Assembly (NCBI RefSeq): GCF_003049645.1
Contig: NZ_PYWK01000002.1
Coordinates: 248,001 to 312,000 of the forward strand
DNA length: 64,000 nucleotides
Source: Metasolibacillus fluoroglycofenilyticus
GTDB taxonomy: Bacteria > Bacillota > Bacilli > Bacillales_A > Planococcaceae
Reading direction: 5' to 3'
Both the position numbers and the translations under genes were made by a program. The notes under the pieces were generated by a model that saw only the letters and a list, made by a program, of their open reading frames with translations, was not told the origin of the DNA and did not search any database. Every line of letters starts with the position of its first letter. Positions within the stretch are counted from its first letter, which is position 1. Positions 9,218-19,044 of this stretch are shown here, piece after piece.

Positions 9218-9748
9218 TATTCATTCCCTCTTTCTGCAAGAAGTTGTTCCGCTCTATCTTTCCAATGCTGCTCACGTTCTTTTTTAAATTCATTACGATC
9301 AATTTCAGACTCTACTTTTTTGTCATGCAGGATACCATCTTGAACCGGACCTCTATGCTCTTGCGTAGTTAATTCAGCTAGTGATGCATCACTTTTTTGA
9401 TCGATATGATGCAGTTCTAACGGCTCACCTTCCACTAATGGCGGTCTGTCTTTCTGCATCCTTTCAAGATTAGTTAACCCTTTGTTATCGACAGCATCTT
9501 AATCAATATCTGGCTTTACTAAACAAGGATGGTCATTTCCTTTCTTCTAAATTAGCATTTTTGTAAATCTCTTTTTCTTCATTAGAAACATCATTTAAGC
9601 TATCTTCTAAAGAACGATATTCTTTAAGTGGAGACTCTAAAGATTCTGTATATAGAGGTTTATCTAAATCGTCTAGCAACTCTTTACCAGCTGTAGTAAC
9701 CCATTTTTCTTGAACAGGTACCTCAATAAATTTAATTACCTCATTCAT
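9217..9748 (-). pseudogene. HNH/EndoVII (LHH-type) toxin, frameshifted
   Basis: The minus strand starts at ATG 9748 (AGGGGAGGG upstream) and reads MNEVIKFIEVPVQEKW to EERK. A frameshift near 9540 leads into PCLVKPDID, a stop (TAA) at 9499-9501 follows, then DAVDNKGLTNLERMQKD and the nuclease core LELHHIDQKSD to the end at 9217. GLTNLERM followed by LELHHI is characteristic of the HNH/EndoVII toxin domain found at the C-terminus of Firmicutes polymorphic toxins. The nuclease core survives as an open 80-codon piece (9217-9459) that could in principle restart. No LXG or secretion domain is present. Confidence 0.8.
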
Positions 9749-9990
9749 CGAATTTTCCCTCCCCTTATAGCTTGAATCCAGCTTTTATAAACATCAAAAT
9801 GTTTAGAACCTTCATTTGCTGTAGATTTTAGTACGCATTGTGCAACAGCAAGCTTCATTTCTGAATTCAACCCTATTGTATTTTTAGTAATATGCTCAAT
9901 TAATTTAGTATTAATTGACTCGACTTCTATATTGGCTTCAAGTAATTGTTTTATCTGATTTCTCTCAATTAACAGCTCGCTAACTACTTC
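9745..9990 (-). pseudogene. Gene truncated at its 5' end by the IS remnant
   Basis: About 80 helical residues (starting EVVSELLIERNQIKQL) end at TGA 9745-9747, overlapping the toxin ATG as ATGA. Upstream of 9990 the frame runs into the IS end and reads IS sequence, so the true N-terminus is lost. Family not recognised; translational coupling to the toxin suggests a partner or chaperone-like role. Confidence 0.55.
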
Positions 9991-10041
9991 GTAAGCCCGA
10001 ATTAAAAAAATAAGCGCACCTGATGGCACGCACGACAAATG

Positions 10042-10075
10042 GCCAGCTTTCTGATGTTTTTTTCAGAAAGCTGGC
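10042..10075 (-). terminator. Hairpin after the IS66 transposase remnant
   Basis: A perfect 13-bp stem (GCCAGCTTTCTGA and its complement) with an 8-nt loop, followed on the minus strand by the IS end. It lies inside the IS66 part. Confidence 0.7.
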
Positions 10076-10078
10076 TTT

Positions 10079-10837
10079 TTATATAGCACACGCAGCTTGA
10101 ATTGATTTCACCCAAGACATGTAATCTTGTAGTAATTCTGGTTGTTGATGTATGGGTAAGTTGGGTAAATCCATAAACAGCTTCACGAGATACTTATAGA
10201 AATCTATGCCATTTGCTTTTGCTGTTTCAGCTAAACTCAAACAGATTGCGTTGGCTTTGGCACCCGCTTCACTAACAGAGAAAAGCCAATTTTTTCGTCC
10301 AATCACGGTTGGACGAATCGCATTTTTTGCTGGGTTATTATCGATTTCAATTTGCCCATTATACAAAAATGCTTTCAATTCTTTTCTTCTGTTCAACGTA
10401 TACTCAGTTGCTATAGCTAATGCATTTTTCCCAAAGAACGGTGACTTTTCGAGCCAGCCAAAAAACTTCCGAAGTATCCTTCTTGCATAGCGCCACCTCA
10501 TTTTTTGCCGTTGCTTCGGTGATAGTCCTCTGAACTTTTGTTCTAATGCATAAAGCTTATTACAGTAGACCAAGCCAATACGCCCGTTCTTACTTTCAAC
10601 TTTCCCCCAATAACGTCGAACGTGTGCCCAACAGTTGGCAAATGTAATATTAGGTAACTTATCATAGGCGGAATAACCGTCGCAAACAACGGTGCCTTTA
10701 AAGCCAGTCAAATAATTCTCTAGTACCGTTCGACTTCTCGTTAATGCATGTTCAAATAGAATAATCACCGGTCCTTCCGGGGGAAGTAGTAGTAATTGCT
10801 GTTTTATAAGAGTTGGATCCATCCCGAGCGATGGCAT
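10079..10837 (-). pseudogene. IS66-family transposase (TnpC), C-terminal half
   Basis: The open frame shows the IS66 catalytic region: VCDGYSAYD, NCWAHVRRYW, IEIDNNPAKNAIRPTVIGRK and the C-terminal SVSEAGAKANA segment. The first half of TnpC and any TnpA/TnpB are missing. The first 15-20 codons of the frame are really ISL3 sequence read in another frame. Confidence 0.85.
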
Positions 10838-11499
10838 AGATAGGTGGTTGTTTTTCTAGCCAATTTACGACAGTAGATGTATCACGCCCTTTTAATAAAG
10901 CAATCGGTTGATTTGTACGTAAATCACAAATAATCGTGCCGTAAGAATCTCCTTTTCGAAAGGCAAAGTCATCAATCGCAAGGAAAGGGAGAAGTTTGTT
11001 CGGGCATAGGCGTTTGATAAATCAAACGGGGTAGTGTGTCATGACTAACTGATAAACTTAGCTTCTTACTCAGCTTGGCAGCTTGGACACAATTCGATCG
11101 AAAAGCGAGTTCGCGTAGGCATTCGTTTACCCGCACAGTATTACGCTGATAGGCTGGCGCAGCGTTGATTGTTTTCGTAAAAATGGTCGTGCTGCACGTA
11201 GCAGTCGGGCAAAACCATTTATTCAAACGAATATGCAAATAGACTTCTTTCCCCGAAATCGGTAAATCGCGAATTTTCCTTTTTGTGCTACTATGTCTAC
11301 GCGTACTGACTTCTTGACATTTAGTACAACAAGCAGATTGGGATCTTGAATGGAAATAGAAATGCATATGAGTAGCTGTCGTATCTTGCCCAATTAATTC
11401 AAACCGCGAGTCGATGGGAAGCAGATGCTCGAATATATTCATGGGGTACACGTCCTTTTTAGATCCTATACCCGGATAGTGATGTATGTACTCATTCAC
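10795..11499 (-). pseudogene. ISL3-family transposase, N-terminal half, frameshifted
   Basis: From 11499 the frame shows an ISL3 zinc-finger N-terminus (CCTKC, then CPTATC), the HSSTKRKIRDLPISG motif, and helix-turn-helix sequence. After a frameshift near 10985 it continues as LAIDDFAFRKGDSYGTIICD and RDGSNSYKTAI, the start of the ISL3 DDE domain. It then stops where IS66 sequence begins near 10795. A start at 11442 (MNIFEHLL) may be the original one. Confidence 0.8.
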
Positions 11500-11637
11500 T
11501 GACTATGCGTAAGAACCACTATTGGGTTGCGATATACAATTACGGGCTTACATTTTTTAAAGTTATTTTTCATTAGAAGCTTAATTTACATTTTGACTCC
11601 CAAATTGAATGCCACAGCACAAAATCGGCTAAAACGC

Positions 11638-11681
11638 AAAAAGACCAAAACCCTTATATACCAAGGGTTTCGGTCTTTTTT
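11638..11681 (-). terminator. ssrA terminator
   Basis: A strong hairpin (arms AAAAAGACC.AAACCCTT and AAGGGTTT.GGTCTTTTTT) begins 22 bp past the tmRNA 3' end. It is AT-flanked on both sides and may act in both directions. Confidence 0.85.
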
Positions 11682-11703
11682 GAAATCATTTGATTCCTCT
11701 GTA

Positions 11704-12058
11704 TGGAGACGGCGGGAGTCGAACCCGCGTCCAGAAGCTCCAATACGCCGGCTTCTACGCGTGTAGTTTGTCTATTTGCGGTTCGCGTGGCATTATGCCG
11801 ACAGACAGGCGTCCTGCACGCTAGCTTGGGAATCTCTTGTCGGTGACTCAAGCGGCACCACCAGACCGTATCCCACTGAAAGTTGAGCCCTACGTAGTCC
11901 ACATGGGCGATGGACAGGCAGAGCGCCTACGAGCTTACGCTGCGAAAGCTAAGTTTTGTTGTTTGCCAGTTATTATATAACTTCCGTTGATGACGGAGCC
12001 GAGACCTCCGACGCGCGACCAGAGCTTGAACCACCCCTGTCGAATCCGTAACGCCCCC
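11704..12058 (-). ncRNA. ssrA: tmRNA (ssrA)
   Basis: 355 nt. The 5' end GGGGGCGTTACGG pairs with the 3' end CCGTCTCCA as a tRNA-like acceptor stem, and the T-arm GGTTCGACTCCC is present near the 3' end. CCA is not fully encoded after the discriminator A. The tag reading frame GKQQNLAFAA followed by TAA lies at about 11937-11970; the codon just before GGC is ACT. The molecule rescues stalled ribosomes with SmpB, encoded 325 bp upstream. The accessory island begins directly after its 3' end. Confidence 0.95.
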
Positions 12059-12162
12059 GAATAATTATTCGGTTTGTAAACCGTGTACGGACAGCTTTGC
12101 AATTGGTTGCAGGCTGTAAAATGAGCAACGTATGAGTAGTTGCCCGCTGGCATTGTAGTCCT

Positions 12163-12191
12163 ATTATAAGACAAAGATAGTCAAACAGCAA
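12163..12191 (-). promoter_or_regulatory. ssrA promoter
   Basis: On the minus strand TTGCTG (12186-12191), 17-bp spacer and TATAAT (12163-12168) lie about 100 bp before the mature tmRNA 5' end, which implies a processed 5' leader. Confidence 0.7.
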
Positions 12192-12383
12192 GCGATAGCG
12201 TTGATTTTTTGCTGCCTAATTTTACATCTAGATGCAGCGTTTTCTTTCCGGCTAAAACTTTCATCAAACTCCCCCGCCATTCTCACTGTTTCCCCTCCAC
12301 TTTCAAAAACCAGCCCTCACACGCTCCCCAAACAAATCCCTTAAAAAACACCAATGCCAGCACGACTGGTTCCGCGCAATCCC
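12192..12383. other. Intergenic region between ssrA promoter and smpB
   Basis: About 190 bp of C-rich sequence on the plus strand with no gene, hairpin or repeat that I can support. Confidence 0.5.
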
Positions 12384-12848
12384 TTAGCGCTGACGGTCCT
12401 TGAAGACGCGTTCCATTTCGCGCTTTGCTTCTTTTTTACGGAGGTCGTCGCGTTTGTCGTGGTCTTTTTTCCCTTTGCCTAGACCGATTAGCAGTTTGGC
12501 GTAGCCGTCTTTAATGTACATTTTTAGTGGTACGATTGTGTAGCCGTCGCGTTTGACTGCGCCTACTAGCTGGTTAATTTGTCTTTTGTGCAATAGTAGC
12601 TTGCGGTTGCGTAGTGGGTCGTGGTTGAAGCGGTTGCCTTGGTCGAATGGGCTGATATGCATGTTGTATACCCATGCTTCGCCGCCCCTTACGCGGATAT
12701 GTGAATCCTTTAGCTGGACTTTGCCTGCACGGATTGATTTGATTTCTGTGCCTGTTAGGACAAGACCTGCTTCGTATGTTTCTTCAATAAAATAATCATG
12801 TCCTGCTTTTTTGTTTTGGGCTAGGACTTTGCCTGTTCCTTTTGCCAT
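12384..12848 (-). CDS. smpB: SsrA-binding protein SmpB
   Basis: 154 aa, the normal length. It binds the tRNA-like part of tmRNA and brings it to stalled ribosomes. Diagnostic stretches: [27 protein letters not shown] (N-terminal OB fold), [14 protein letters not shown], and the basic C-terminal tail [23 protein letters not shown] that enters the decoding site. GAGGTG precedes the ATG. It lies between rnr and ssrA, the order usual in Bacillales, so trans-translation factors are clustered. Confidence 0.97.
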   Translation of the reverse strand: MAKGTGKVLAQNKKAGHDYFIEETYEAGLVLTGTEIKSIRAGKVQLKDSHIRVRGGEAWVYNMHISPFDQGNRFNHDPLRNRKLLLHKRQINQLVGAVKRDGYTIVPLKMYIKDGYAKLLIGLGKGKKDHDKRDDLRKKEAKREMERVFKDRQR

Positions 12849-12903
12849 TTGTTACACCTCACAGCGAGCTACTCGAATAAGCAGCTCCTTCTCATCTCAA
12901 GTT

Positions 12904-12933
12904 GTGCTAGCCGGCATTGTGAGCGCGGCTAGC
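12904..12933. repeat. Hairpin between rnr and smpB
   Basis: Arms GCTAGCCG and CGGCTAGC enclose a 12-14 nt loop. No T-run follows, so termination is doubtful; rnr and smpB are probably partly co-transcribed. The loop resembles the GCCGGCA...GC loop of terminators elsewhere in this window. Confidence 0.5.
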
Positions 12934-12944
12934 GGTCCCCTTTA

Positions 12945-15338
12945 TTATCTTTTCTTTTTCTTTTTGCCTTTTTTGGCGATGCCCTCGTAGAATTTTGGTT
13001 TGTCCTTTGTTTTGCCGTCTTTACGGCGACCGCGCGGGTCACGCTCATCTGTTTTCCCTTTTCTGCGACTTGGACGTTCGTCGCTACGCTTTCTGTTGTC
13101 GCGTCGTTCTGAGCGTTCGCCACGTTTCTTTTCGCTGCGCCCTGCATGGATAACCTTTGGTACAACTTTGCGTGAGCGTCCACCATAGGATGTCACCATG
13201 CCAACAACTTCAAAGTCGATGGAGGATTCTTCGATGACTACGTTTGCCACACGCACTGTTATTTCATCACCAATATGGAAGCCACGCCCTGTGCGCTCAC
13301 CGATTAATACCATATGGCGGTCATCGAAACGGTAATAATCATCGGTCATATTGCTAATATGGACAAGTCCCTCTACCGTATTTGGTAGCTCCACAAACAT
13401 GCCGAAGTTTGTTAACGATGATACCATACCAACAAATTCCTCACCAATTTTATCAGACATAAATTGTGCCTTTTTCAGCGAGTCGGTGTCGCGCTCTGCC
13501 TCAACAGCACGGCGCTCACGCTCTGACGTATGGTCAGCAATTTCATCCATTGCCTGCTGCCATTTCAATATCGTTTCCTTCGATGTATCGCCATTAATTA
13601 AGTATGTGCGAATTAAGCGATGCACAATTAAATCTGGGTAGCGGCGAATCGGCGATGTGAAGTGCGTATAATAATCTGTCGATAAGCCGAAATGCCCTAG
13701 CGATTCTGGATAATATTTTGCCTGCTGTAACGAGCGCAATAGCATCGTTGAAATAACAGGCTCCTCAGGCATACCTTCAATTGAGCGAATAATTTCCTGT
13801 AATGCCTTCGGATGTACTGAATTACCTGTTCCTTTAACAACTAACCCAAAATTCGTTACAAACTCGAAGAAGCGCTGTAATTTTTCAGGCTTAGGGTCCT
13901 CATGTATACGATAAAGGAAAGGTAACTCCATCCAGTGGAAATGCTCTGCAATCGTTTCGTTTGCCGCAAGCATAAATTCCTCGATTAAGCGCTCCGCCAC
14001 TGTGCGCTCACGTAACACAATATCAGTTGGCCAGCCTTCCTCGTCCACTAGCACCTTTGACTCCTTGAAATCAAAGTCGATAGCTCCGCGCCCCATGCGT
14101 TTTCTGCGTAAAATCGATGCAAGCTCCGCCATTTGCTGGAACATCGGCACAAGCTGCTCATAGCGTGTCACTACTTCTGGATGCTCATCTGGCTCCTCTA
14201 ATATTTTATAAACGTCAGAATAAGTCATACGCTCGGTCGTGTTAATTACACTCTGGAAAATTTCATGTTGCACAACTTGACCGCTACCATCAATAATCAT
14301 TTCACAAGATAGCGTTAAGCGGTCTACTTGTGGGTTAAGCGAGCAAATGCCATTTGATAGACGGTGCGGAATCATCGGGATAACACGGTCTGTTAAATAA
14401 ACAGAGGTCGCACGGTCATATGCCTCTTGGTCTAAAAGTGAGCCCTCTGTTACATAATGACTGACATCGGCAATGTGTACGCCTAGCTTGTATGTGCCGT
14501 CCGCATTTTTCGTTACCGTTACGGCATCATCTAAATCCTTCGCATCCGCTCCATCAATCGTTACAATTGTTTCATTGCGCAGGTCGCGACGTCCAATTAA
14601 ATCCTGCTCCGCCACTTCGTCAGGTACTTGTCCTGCTGCATCTACTACTTCGCGTGGAAATTCAGGTGGAATATCATATTTATAAAGAATTGATAAAATA
14701 TCGACACCTGGGTCGTTTTTATGGCCTAATATTTTCGTAATCATGCCTGAAGCTGATTTGATTTCATCTGGCCATGATGTTACTTCCACCACGACTTTAT
14801 GTCCATCTACTGCGCCGAGTGTATCCTCTTTTGCAACATAAATGTCCATATTTAATTTTTTATCGTCAGGTATGACGAAGCCAAAGCCACGGTTCGCTTG
14901 GTATGTGCCGACAAAAGTCGTTTTGCTACGCTCAACAATTTTAGTTACCGTTCCTTCACGGCGGTCTCCCGCTGATTCATTTAACACACGAACTAATACG
15001 GTATCGCCATTTAACGCGCCATTAATTTCATATGGCGGGATAAAAATATCATCCATGCCTTCTTCCTCTGGCGTTACAAAGCCGAAACCTTTTGCATGTC
15101 CGATAAAGCGACCGCGTAATAAATTCATGCGCTCAGGTAAACCGTAGCGATTGGAGCGCGAGCGCACTATATAGCCCTGTGCTTCCATTTTGACTAAAGT
15201 TTTTACAAGCTCTTTAAATTCATCTGCTTCAATCATTTCAAAGGTGTCTTCAATTTCTGAAACAGTCATTGGCTTGTACTCAGGCTTTTTCATCAGCTCT
15301 AGCAAGCGCTGTTGTAAATCATTATTTTGCGTCATCAT
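12945..15338 (-). CDS. rnr: Ribonuclease R
   Basis: 797 aa 3'-5' exoribonuclease of the RNB family that degrades structured RNA and, with tmRNA-SmpB, faulty mRNA. Order: N-terminal winged helix (about 1-65), cold-shock domains ([15 protein letters not shown] and [15 protein letters not shown]), RNB catalytic domain with [11 protein letters not shown] near residue 265, S1 domain near 640-715 ([20 protein letters not shown]), and a long Lys/Arg-rich tail. Two ATGs start the frame after GGGAGGGAC. It is next to smpB, fitting joint function. Confidence 0.97.
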   Translation of the reverse strand: MMTQNNDLQQRLLELMKKPEYKPMTVSEIEDTFEMIEADEFKELVKTLVKMEAQGYIVRSRSNRYGLPERMNLLRGRFIGHAKGFGFVTPEEEGMDDIFIPPYEINGALNGDTVLVRVLNESAGDRREGTVTKIVERSKTTFVGTYQANRGFGFVIPDDKKLNMDIYVAKEDTLGAVDGHKVVVEVTSWPDEIKSASGMITKILGHKNDPGVDILSILYKYDIPPEFPREVVDAAGQVPDEVAEQDLIGRRDLRNETIVTIDGADAKDLDDAVTVTKNADGTYKLGVHIADVSHYVTEGSLLDQEAYDRATSVYLTDRVIPMIPHRLSNGICSLNPQVDRLTLSCEMIIDGSGQVVQHEIFQSVINTTERMTYSDVYKILEEPDEHPEVVTRYEQLVPMFQQMAELASILRRKRMGRGAIDFDFKESKVLVDEEGWPTDIVLRERTVAERLIEEFMLAANETIAEHFHWMELPFLYRIHEDPKPEKLQRFFEFVTNFGLVVKGTGNSVHPKALQEIIRSIEGMPEEPVISTMLLRSLQQAKYYPESLGHFGLSTDYYTHFTSPIRRYPDLIVHRLIRTYLINGDTSKETILKWQQAMDEIADHTSERERRAVEAERDTDSLKKAQFMSDKIGEEFVGMVSSLTNFGMFVELPNTVEGLVHISNMTDDYYRFDDRHMVLIGERTGRGFHIGDEITVRVANVVIEESSIDFEVVGMVTSYGGRSRKVVPKVIHAGRSEKKRGERSERRDNRKRSDERPSRRKGKTDERDPRGRRKDGKTKDKPKFYEGIAKKGKKKKKR

Positions 15339-15372
15339 TGTCCCTCCCTACTAACAAACATCTCTATTTCCA

Positions 15373-16122
15373 TTATTCAACATGCCAATCAAGTGATTGT
15401 AAAAAGGCGTACACATCCTCATGCAGTTGCTCCTTTTCTTTATCTAGCGTAATGACATGTCCTGAATTGTCATACCATTTAATCGATTTCTTTAAGGATT
15501 CCACACCTTCGTAAATCATATTCGCGGAATCTGGATTAATTACGTCATCTTTTGTTGCTTGCACGACGAAAATCGGTGCATAAATCATATCAATTTCGCG
15601 GTACACATCGTCAACGAGCCCTTGCAAATCCTTTAAAGACGGCATGCCCTGATGACGAATTGCTTGCAATTCTATTTCGATTTGCTCGTCAGCTTTTCCT
15701 TCATATTTTTTATATTGTTTTGCATAGTCTAGCACACCATCAAACATAATATCTAATGTGCGCATCGTCATCGGTGAACACATTGTCACGATACCTTTTA
15801 CTGGGAAGTTCATCGCCAGCTTTAATGAAAAAACACCTCCAAGGGATAGTCCCGCAACCGCTATTTCTTCATAGCCCTGTTCCTTTAAAAATTGATAGCC
15901 GTCCTGCACATCCTGCCACCACTGCTTTGGATTCGAAACGAGTAGCTCCTCTGGTGGCACACCATGCCCTCTATAATGTGGCGCATGAGAAGTGTAGCCT
16001 CTTTTTTCTAAAAAGCGCCCAAGCATGCGTACATCAGCGGAAGTACCAGTAAAGCCATGTAATAGCAATACAGCTCGCTTCCCTGCTTGAAAGAAAAATG
16101 GTTTTGGCTGTGTTAATTTCAT
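15373..16122 (-). CDS. est: Carboxylesterase (Est30-like)
   Basis: 249 aa alpha/beta hydrolase closely resembling Geobacillus Est30: start [20 protein letters not shown] after TATGGAGGT at 16122, oxyanion-loop [10 protein letters not shown], nucleophile GLSLGG (Ser near residue 94), acid near [14 protein letters not shown] and catalytic His in SGHVITLD. It hydrolyses short-chain esters; the physiological substrate is unknown. Upstream in-frame codons to 16149 lack a better ribosome site. It sits between secG and rnr as in many Bacillales. Confidence 0.92.
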   Translation of the reverse strand: MKLTQPKPFFFQAGKRAVLLLHGFTGTSADVRMLGRFLEKRGYTSHAPHYRGHGVPPEELLVSNPKQWWQDVQDGYQFLKEQGYEEIAVAGLSLGGVFSLKLAMNFPVKGIVTMCSPMTMRTLDIMFDGVLDYAKQYKKYEGKADEQIEIELQAIRHQGMPSLKDLQGLVDDVYREIDMIYAPIFVVQATKDDVINPDSANMIYEGVESLKKSIKWYDNSGHVITLDKEKEQLHEDVYAFLQSLDWHVE

Positions 16123-16310
16123 TTGTCTTACCTCCATACTTTTCAACAATTACCCGTCTATTTTACATTATAAAGTAAAACAACCAATGATGGCGAAAAA
16201 TCGAGTTTTTCTTTTATTGTTTACAGTTTTTTTGATTCTATTGGCGATTTCTCATATTTTATTGACGCTTGCCCTATTCAATCGGCTTTTCAATTGCTCA
16301 AATGAAATAA

Positions 16311-16352
16311 AAAAACTGCCTCATAAGCTTTCACACTTATAGGGCAGTTTTG
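16311..16352 (-). terminator. Terminator after secG
   Basis: Arms AAAACTGCCC.TATAAG and CTTATGAGGCAGTTTTTTT form a stem with a T-run on the minus strand, 12 bp past the secG stop. The 150 bp from here to the est start hold nothing else recognisable. Confidence 0.85.
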
Positions 16353-16363
16353 TCTTATACTAA

Positions 16364-16591
16364 TTAAATTTTTGTAATCGCTAATGCTAAAAGAAAGAAA
16401 ATTACAGCTAAAACGATTGTTGTGCGATGTAAAATTAAATCCATCCCACGCGCTTTTTGTTTGCCGAAAAGTTGCTCTGCTCCACCAGAGATGGCCCCTG
16501 ATAAACCTGCACTTTTACCTGATTGTAATAATACAGCAGCAATTAAAGCAATCGAAACGATAATAAGTAAAGTTAATAATAACGTATGCAT
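16364..16591 (-). CDS. secG: Preprotein translocase subunit SecG
   Basis: 75 aa with two membrane helices (about 3-22 and 56-74) and the cytosolic loop [23 protein letters not shown] typical of SecG. It belongs to the SecYEG channel. CAGGAGGTGG precedes the ATG. Its own terminator follows. Confidence 0.95.
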   Translation of the reverse strand: MHTLLLTLLIIVSIALIAAVLLQSGKSAGLSGAISGGAEQLFGKQKARGMDLILHRTTIVLAVIFFLLALAITKI

Positions 16592-16681
16592 ACGTCCACC
16601 TCCTGCATCCCAAACATTGCAACAAACTACATTATACCAAATGCTTCACTGTATGACAATGTGAAATATTTTAACAGGCGT

Positions 16682-16876
16682 GTTGATTTCCGTTGCGGGG
16701 GACGCTTTCCTCGGGGGGCGGCTTCAACTAATTTATTTCGGCATTCGCCGAAATAAATGGATTTTCAGCTCGGGGCCAACACGATGTTGGTCATGGAGGC
16801 GTTGCCACAGGACGTGGCGACCTTAGCCTCCCTACACTTTTGTCCCGATGGAGTCGCCCCCTCCACTCCAATCAAC
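16682..16876. repeat. 195-bp intergenic palindromic element with inverted ends
   Basis: Outer ends GTTGATT (16682-16688) and AATCAAC (16870-16876) are inverted. Inside are a perfect 12-bp hairpin (arms ATTTATTTCGGC and GCCGAAATAAAT with ATTC loop, about 16730-16757), CCAACA/TGTTGG and GCCAC/GTGGC hairpins. It is GC-rich against its surroundings. The layout resembles intergenic repeats scattered in Bacillaceae genomes that start with a GGAAATCAAC-type end. Confidence 0.7.
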
Positions 16877-17024
16877 GAGCGTATGCCTATGAAAAAAGCA
16901 TTTCCCCTATAAAATACGCTAATTAATATACATTATTTACATAATCAACACACCTGATATTTTAACCTACTTGCATCTATGTTTTTTATCTACTAGGATA
17001 ATGATAAGATTGGAGGTCCTAATC

Positions 17025-17711
17025 GTGCAAAAAATTTTAATTATAGAGGATGAGCCGCAAATTGCACGAGTTCTGCAACTGGAGCTTGAATTTGAAGGCT
17101 ACGTAACGAAAGCCGCTTATACAGGAACTGAAGGATTAATTGCGTATCGCGAGGAGCATTGGGATTTAGTGCTACTTGATGTCATGCTACCAGAGATGAA
17201 TGGCTTCGAAGTGTTACAACGCATTCGTAAAAAGGACATTACACCTGTAATTTTATTAACAGCAAAAGGGCTTGTACAAGATAAAGTGACGGGTCTTGAT
17301 TTAGGTGCGAATGATTATGTGACAAAGCCCTTTGATTTCGAGGAACTACTCGCTCGTATTCGGGCAGCGTTAAGGGTATCTCCTATGGCACAAATGCAGC
17401 AGGATGAGCTATGCTTTGCGGATTTGTCGCTGAATGAACAAACGCGAGAAGTGGTACGTGCAGGACAAGCGATTCATTTAACACCGCGCGAATACGATTT
17501 ATTAGTACATTTTTTGAAGCATCCCCAGCACGTACAAAGTAGAGAGCAAATTTTAAATGCCGTATGGGGCTATGAATATTATGGTGATACAAATGTTGTT
17601 GATGTCTATGTTCGATATTTGCGGCAAAAAATCGATGCAACTGGTACATCGCTTATACATACTGTACGCGGTATAGGCTATGTATTGAAGGTAGTAAATG
17701 ATGAAGCTTAA
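17025..17711 (+). CDS. OmpR/PhoB-family response regulator
   Basis: 228 aa from GTG at 17025 with TTGGAGGTCC upstream. Receiver domain: acidic pair EDEP, phospho-acceptor in LLDVMLP, conserved Lys in DYVTKPFDF. The C-terminal winged helix shows LTPREYDLLVHFLKHP and VWGYEYYGDTNVVDVYVRYLRQKID. The kinase gene overlaps by 14 bp. With the two PepSY genes downstream it matches the ykoG-ykoH-ykoJ arrangement of Bacillus; orthology is inferred. Confidence 0.92.
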   Translation: MQKILIIEDEPQIARVLQLELEFEGYVTKAAYTGTEGLIAYREEHWDLVLLDVMLPEMNGFEVLQRIRKKDITPVILLTAKGLVQDKVTGLDLGANDYVTKPFDFEELLARIRAALRVSPMAQMQQDELCFADLSLNEQTREVVRAGQAIHLTPREYDLLVHFLKHPQHVQSREQILNAVWGYEYYGDTNVVDVYVRYLRQKIDATGTSLIHTVRGIGYVLKVVNDEA

Positions 17712-19044
17712 AACGAAAATTAATTTATTTTCGACATTGCTGACGCTACTTATTATGGCAACGAGCTTTACTAGTATTTTTCTTGTTTACAAGCAGTTCG
17801 CCTTTCAAACGGAATATACACAGCTACAAAATCGTGCTGATGAATTAATGAGTACGATTAGTAAAGTGGATACAAGCATAGATATTAGCTCCTTTCTACG
17901 TGCTTATATCCCATCTAATGGTGCTTTGCGCATTGTCGATGAAAATGACAAGCAGCTTATTTATATGCAGGCAACGACAACAGTGGAGCGCATCCCTTTC
18001 ACATTAGAAAAGGGCGCTGATTATACCATTTCCTCTTGGAAAGATACGCCTGTTATTTCGATGAACTACCCTCTACTTTGGCCAACCGGAGAGATTGTTA
18101 CACTAGAATTGGTTGAACCATTATACGGTATTGCGCAAAATATCGCGTTGTTAAAATGGATTTTAATTGCGATGGCACTTATCGCCATTGTACCTATTTA
18201 TTTAGCAAGCTCTGTCTTAGCGGGAGTGATTGCCAAGCCTATTCAGCAGCTAACGACAACGATGCAACAAAATATTAAGACAAATCGCTATGAGCAGCTA
18301 CCTTTAAAGGAAAATAAAAAAGATGAGATTGCTGAAATGACGACTACCTATAATGCCTTGATGCATCGTTTAGAGGACAACTATATGAAGCAGCAACAAT
18401 TTGTTGGCAATGCCTCACATGAGCTGAAAACACCGCTAACTGTTATCGAAAGCTACGCAAAGCTGTTACAACGTCGTGGCTTTCAAAATGAGCAAGTTGC
18501 TTATGAGGCTTTAACTGCGATTACAAAGGAAACTGCGAATATGCAGGATATGATTACACAAATGCTACAGCTTGCCTCTGTCAATGAAACTATCGAGATT
18601 AATTTAGCTACTACACATATAGAGCCACTGTTACAGGAAATCACAGCGACGATGCAGCAGGCTTATGCACGTGAAGTTCGCATACAGGGACAGAACTTTA
18701 TATTGACAACAGATGCAGTAAAATTAAAACAGCTTCTCTTTATTTTCGTTGATAATGCCCGAAAATATAGTGAGCAGCCAATAATCATTACGATGAAGCC
18801 TACAAAGCAAATAATTATTCAAGATGAGGGTCAAGGCATCCCCAAAAAAGATTTGCCACATTTATTCGAACGCTTTTATCGTGTTGATAAAGCACGTAGT
18901 CGCAAAACTGGTGGTACGGGGCTCGGCTTAGCAATTGCCAAAGAGCTTGCAGATTTACTCAATCTTGATATAGAAGTTAACAGTACAGTTGGTGTTGGTA
19001 CAACTATTACAATTTCAGCTAAGGAAGTGATAATACGTGAATAA
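17698..19044 (+). CDS. Sensor histidine kinase
   Basis: 448 aa membrane kinase: transmembrane helices near 10-30 and 150-175 bound an extracytoplasmic sensor region. HAMP follows (IAKPIQQLTTTM), then the H-box VGNASHELKTPLTVIESYAKL, N-box FVDNARKYSEQP, and G-boxes QDEGQGIPK and GGTGLGLAIAKELA. It starts inside the response regulator gene and the first PepSY gene starts inside its end, so all are one operon. The signal is unknown; PepSY partners suggest a cell-envelope stimulus. Confidence 0.93.
   Translation: MMKLKTKINLFSTLLTLLIMATSFTSIFLVYKQFAFQTEYTQLQNRADELMSTISKVDTSIDISSFLRAYIPSNGALRIVDENDKQLIYMQATTTVERIPFTLEKGADYTISSWKDTPVISMNYPLLWPTGEIVTLELVEPLYGIAQNIALLKWILIAMALIAIVPIYLASSVLAGVIAKPIQQLTTTMQQNIKTNRYEQLPLKENKKDEIAEMTTTYNALMHRLEDNYMKQQQFVGNASHELKTPLTVIESYAKLLQRRGFQNEQVAYEALTAITKETANMQDMITQMLQLASVNETIEINLATTHIEPLLQEITATMQQAYAREVRIQGQNFILTTDAVKLKQLLFIFVDNARKYSEQPIIITMKPTKQIIIQDEGQGIPKKDLPHLFERFYRVDKARSRKTGGTGLGLAIAKELADLLNLDIEVNSTVGVGTTITISAKEVIIRE

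Larger units (their letters stand above)
9991..11551 (-). mobile_element. Chimeric IS remnant: IS66-type ends enclosing an ISL3/IS66 fusion
   Basis: The ends are inverted GTAAGCCCG sequences (9991-9999 inward and 11543-11551 on the other strand), as in IS66-family elements. The left part encodes the C-terminal half of an IS66 TnpC; the right part encodes the N-terminal half of an ISL3 transposase, with an ISL3-like tip (GGTTCTT) near 11511-11517. An ISL3 element probably inserted near one IS66 end, then a deletion fused the two. The 8 bp outside the ends do not match, so no target duplication is visible. It cannot make a working transposase. Confidence 0.75.

Noticed and set aside
9991-10038. 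N-terminal 16 codons (MSCVPSGAL) of the frame ending at 9745
   Set aside because: These codons are IS66-end sequence, not part of the interrupted gene.
11527-12191. Several open frames of 70-80 codons across ssrA
   Set aside because: They lie on the tmRNA or its terminator and leader; one merely reads the tmRNA tag in frame.
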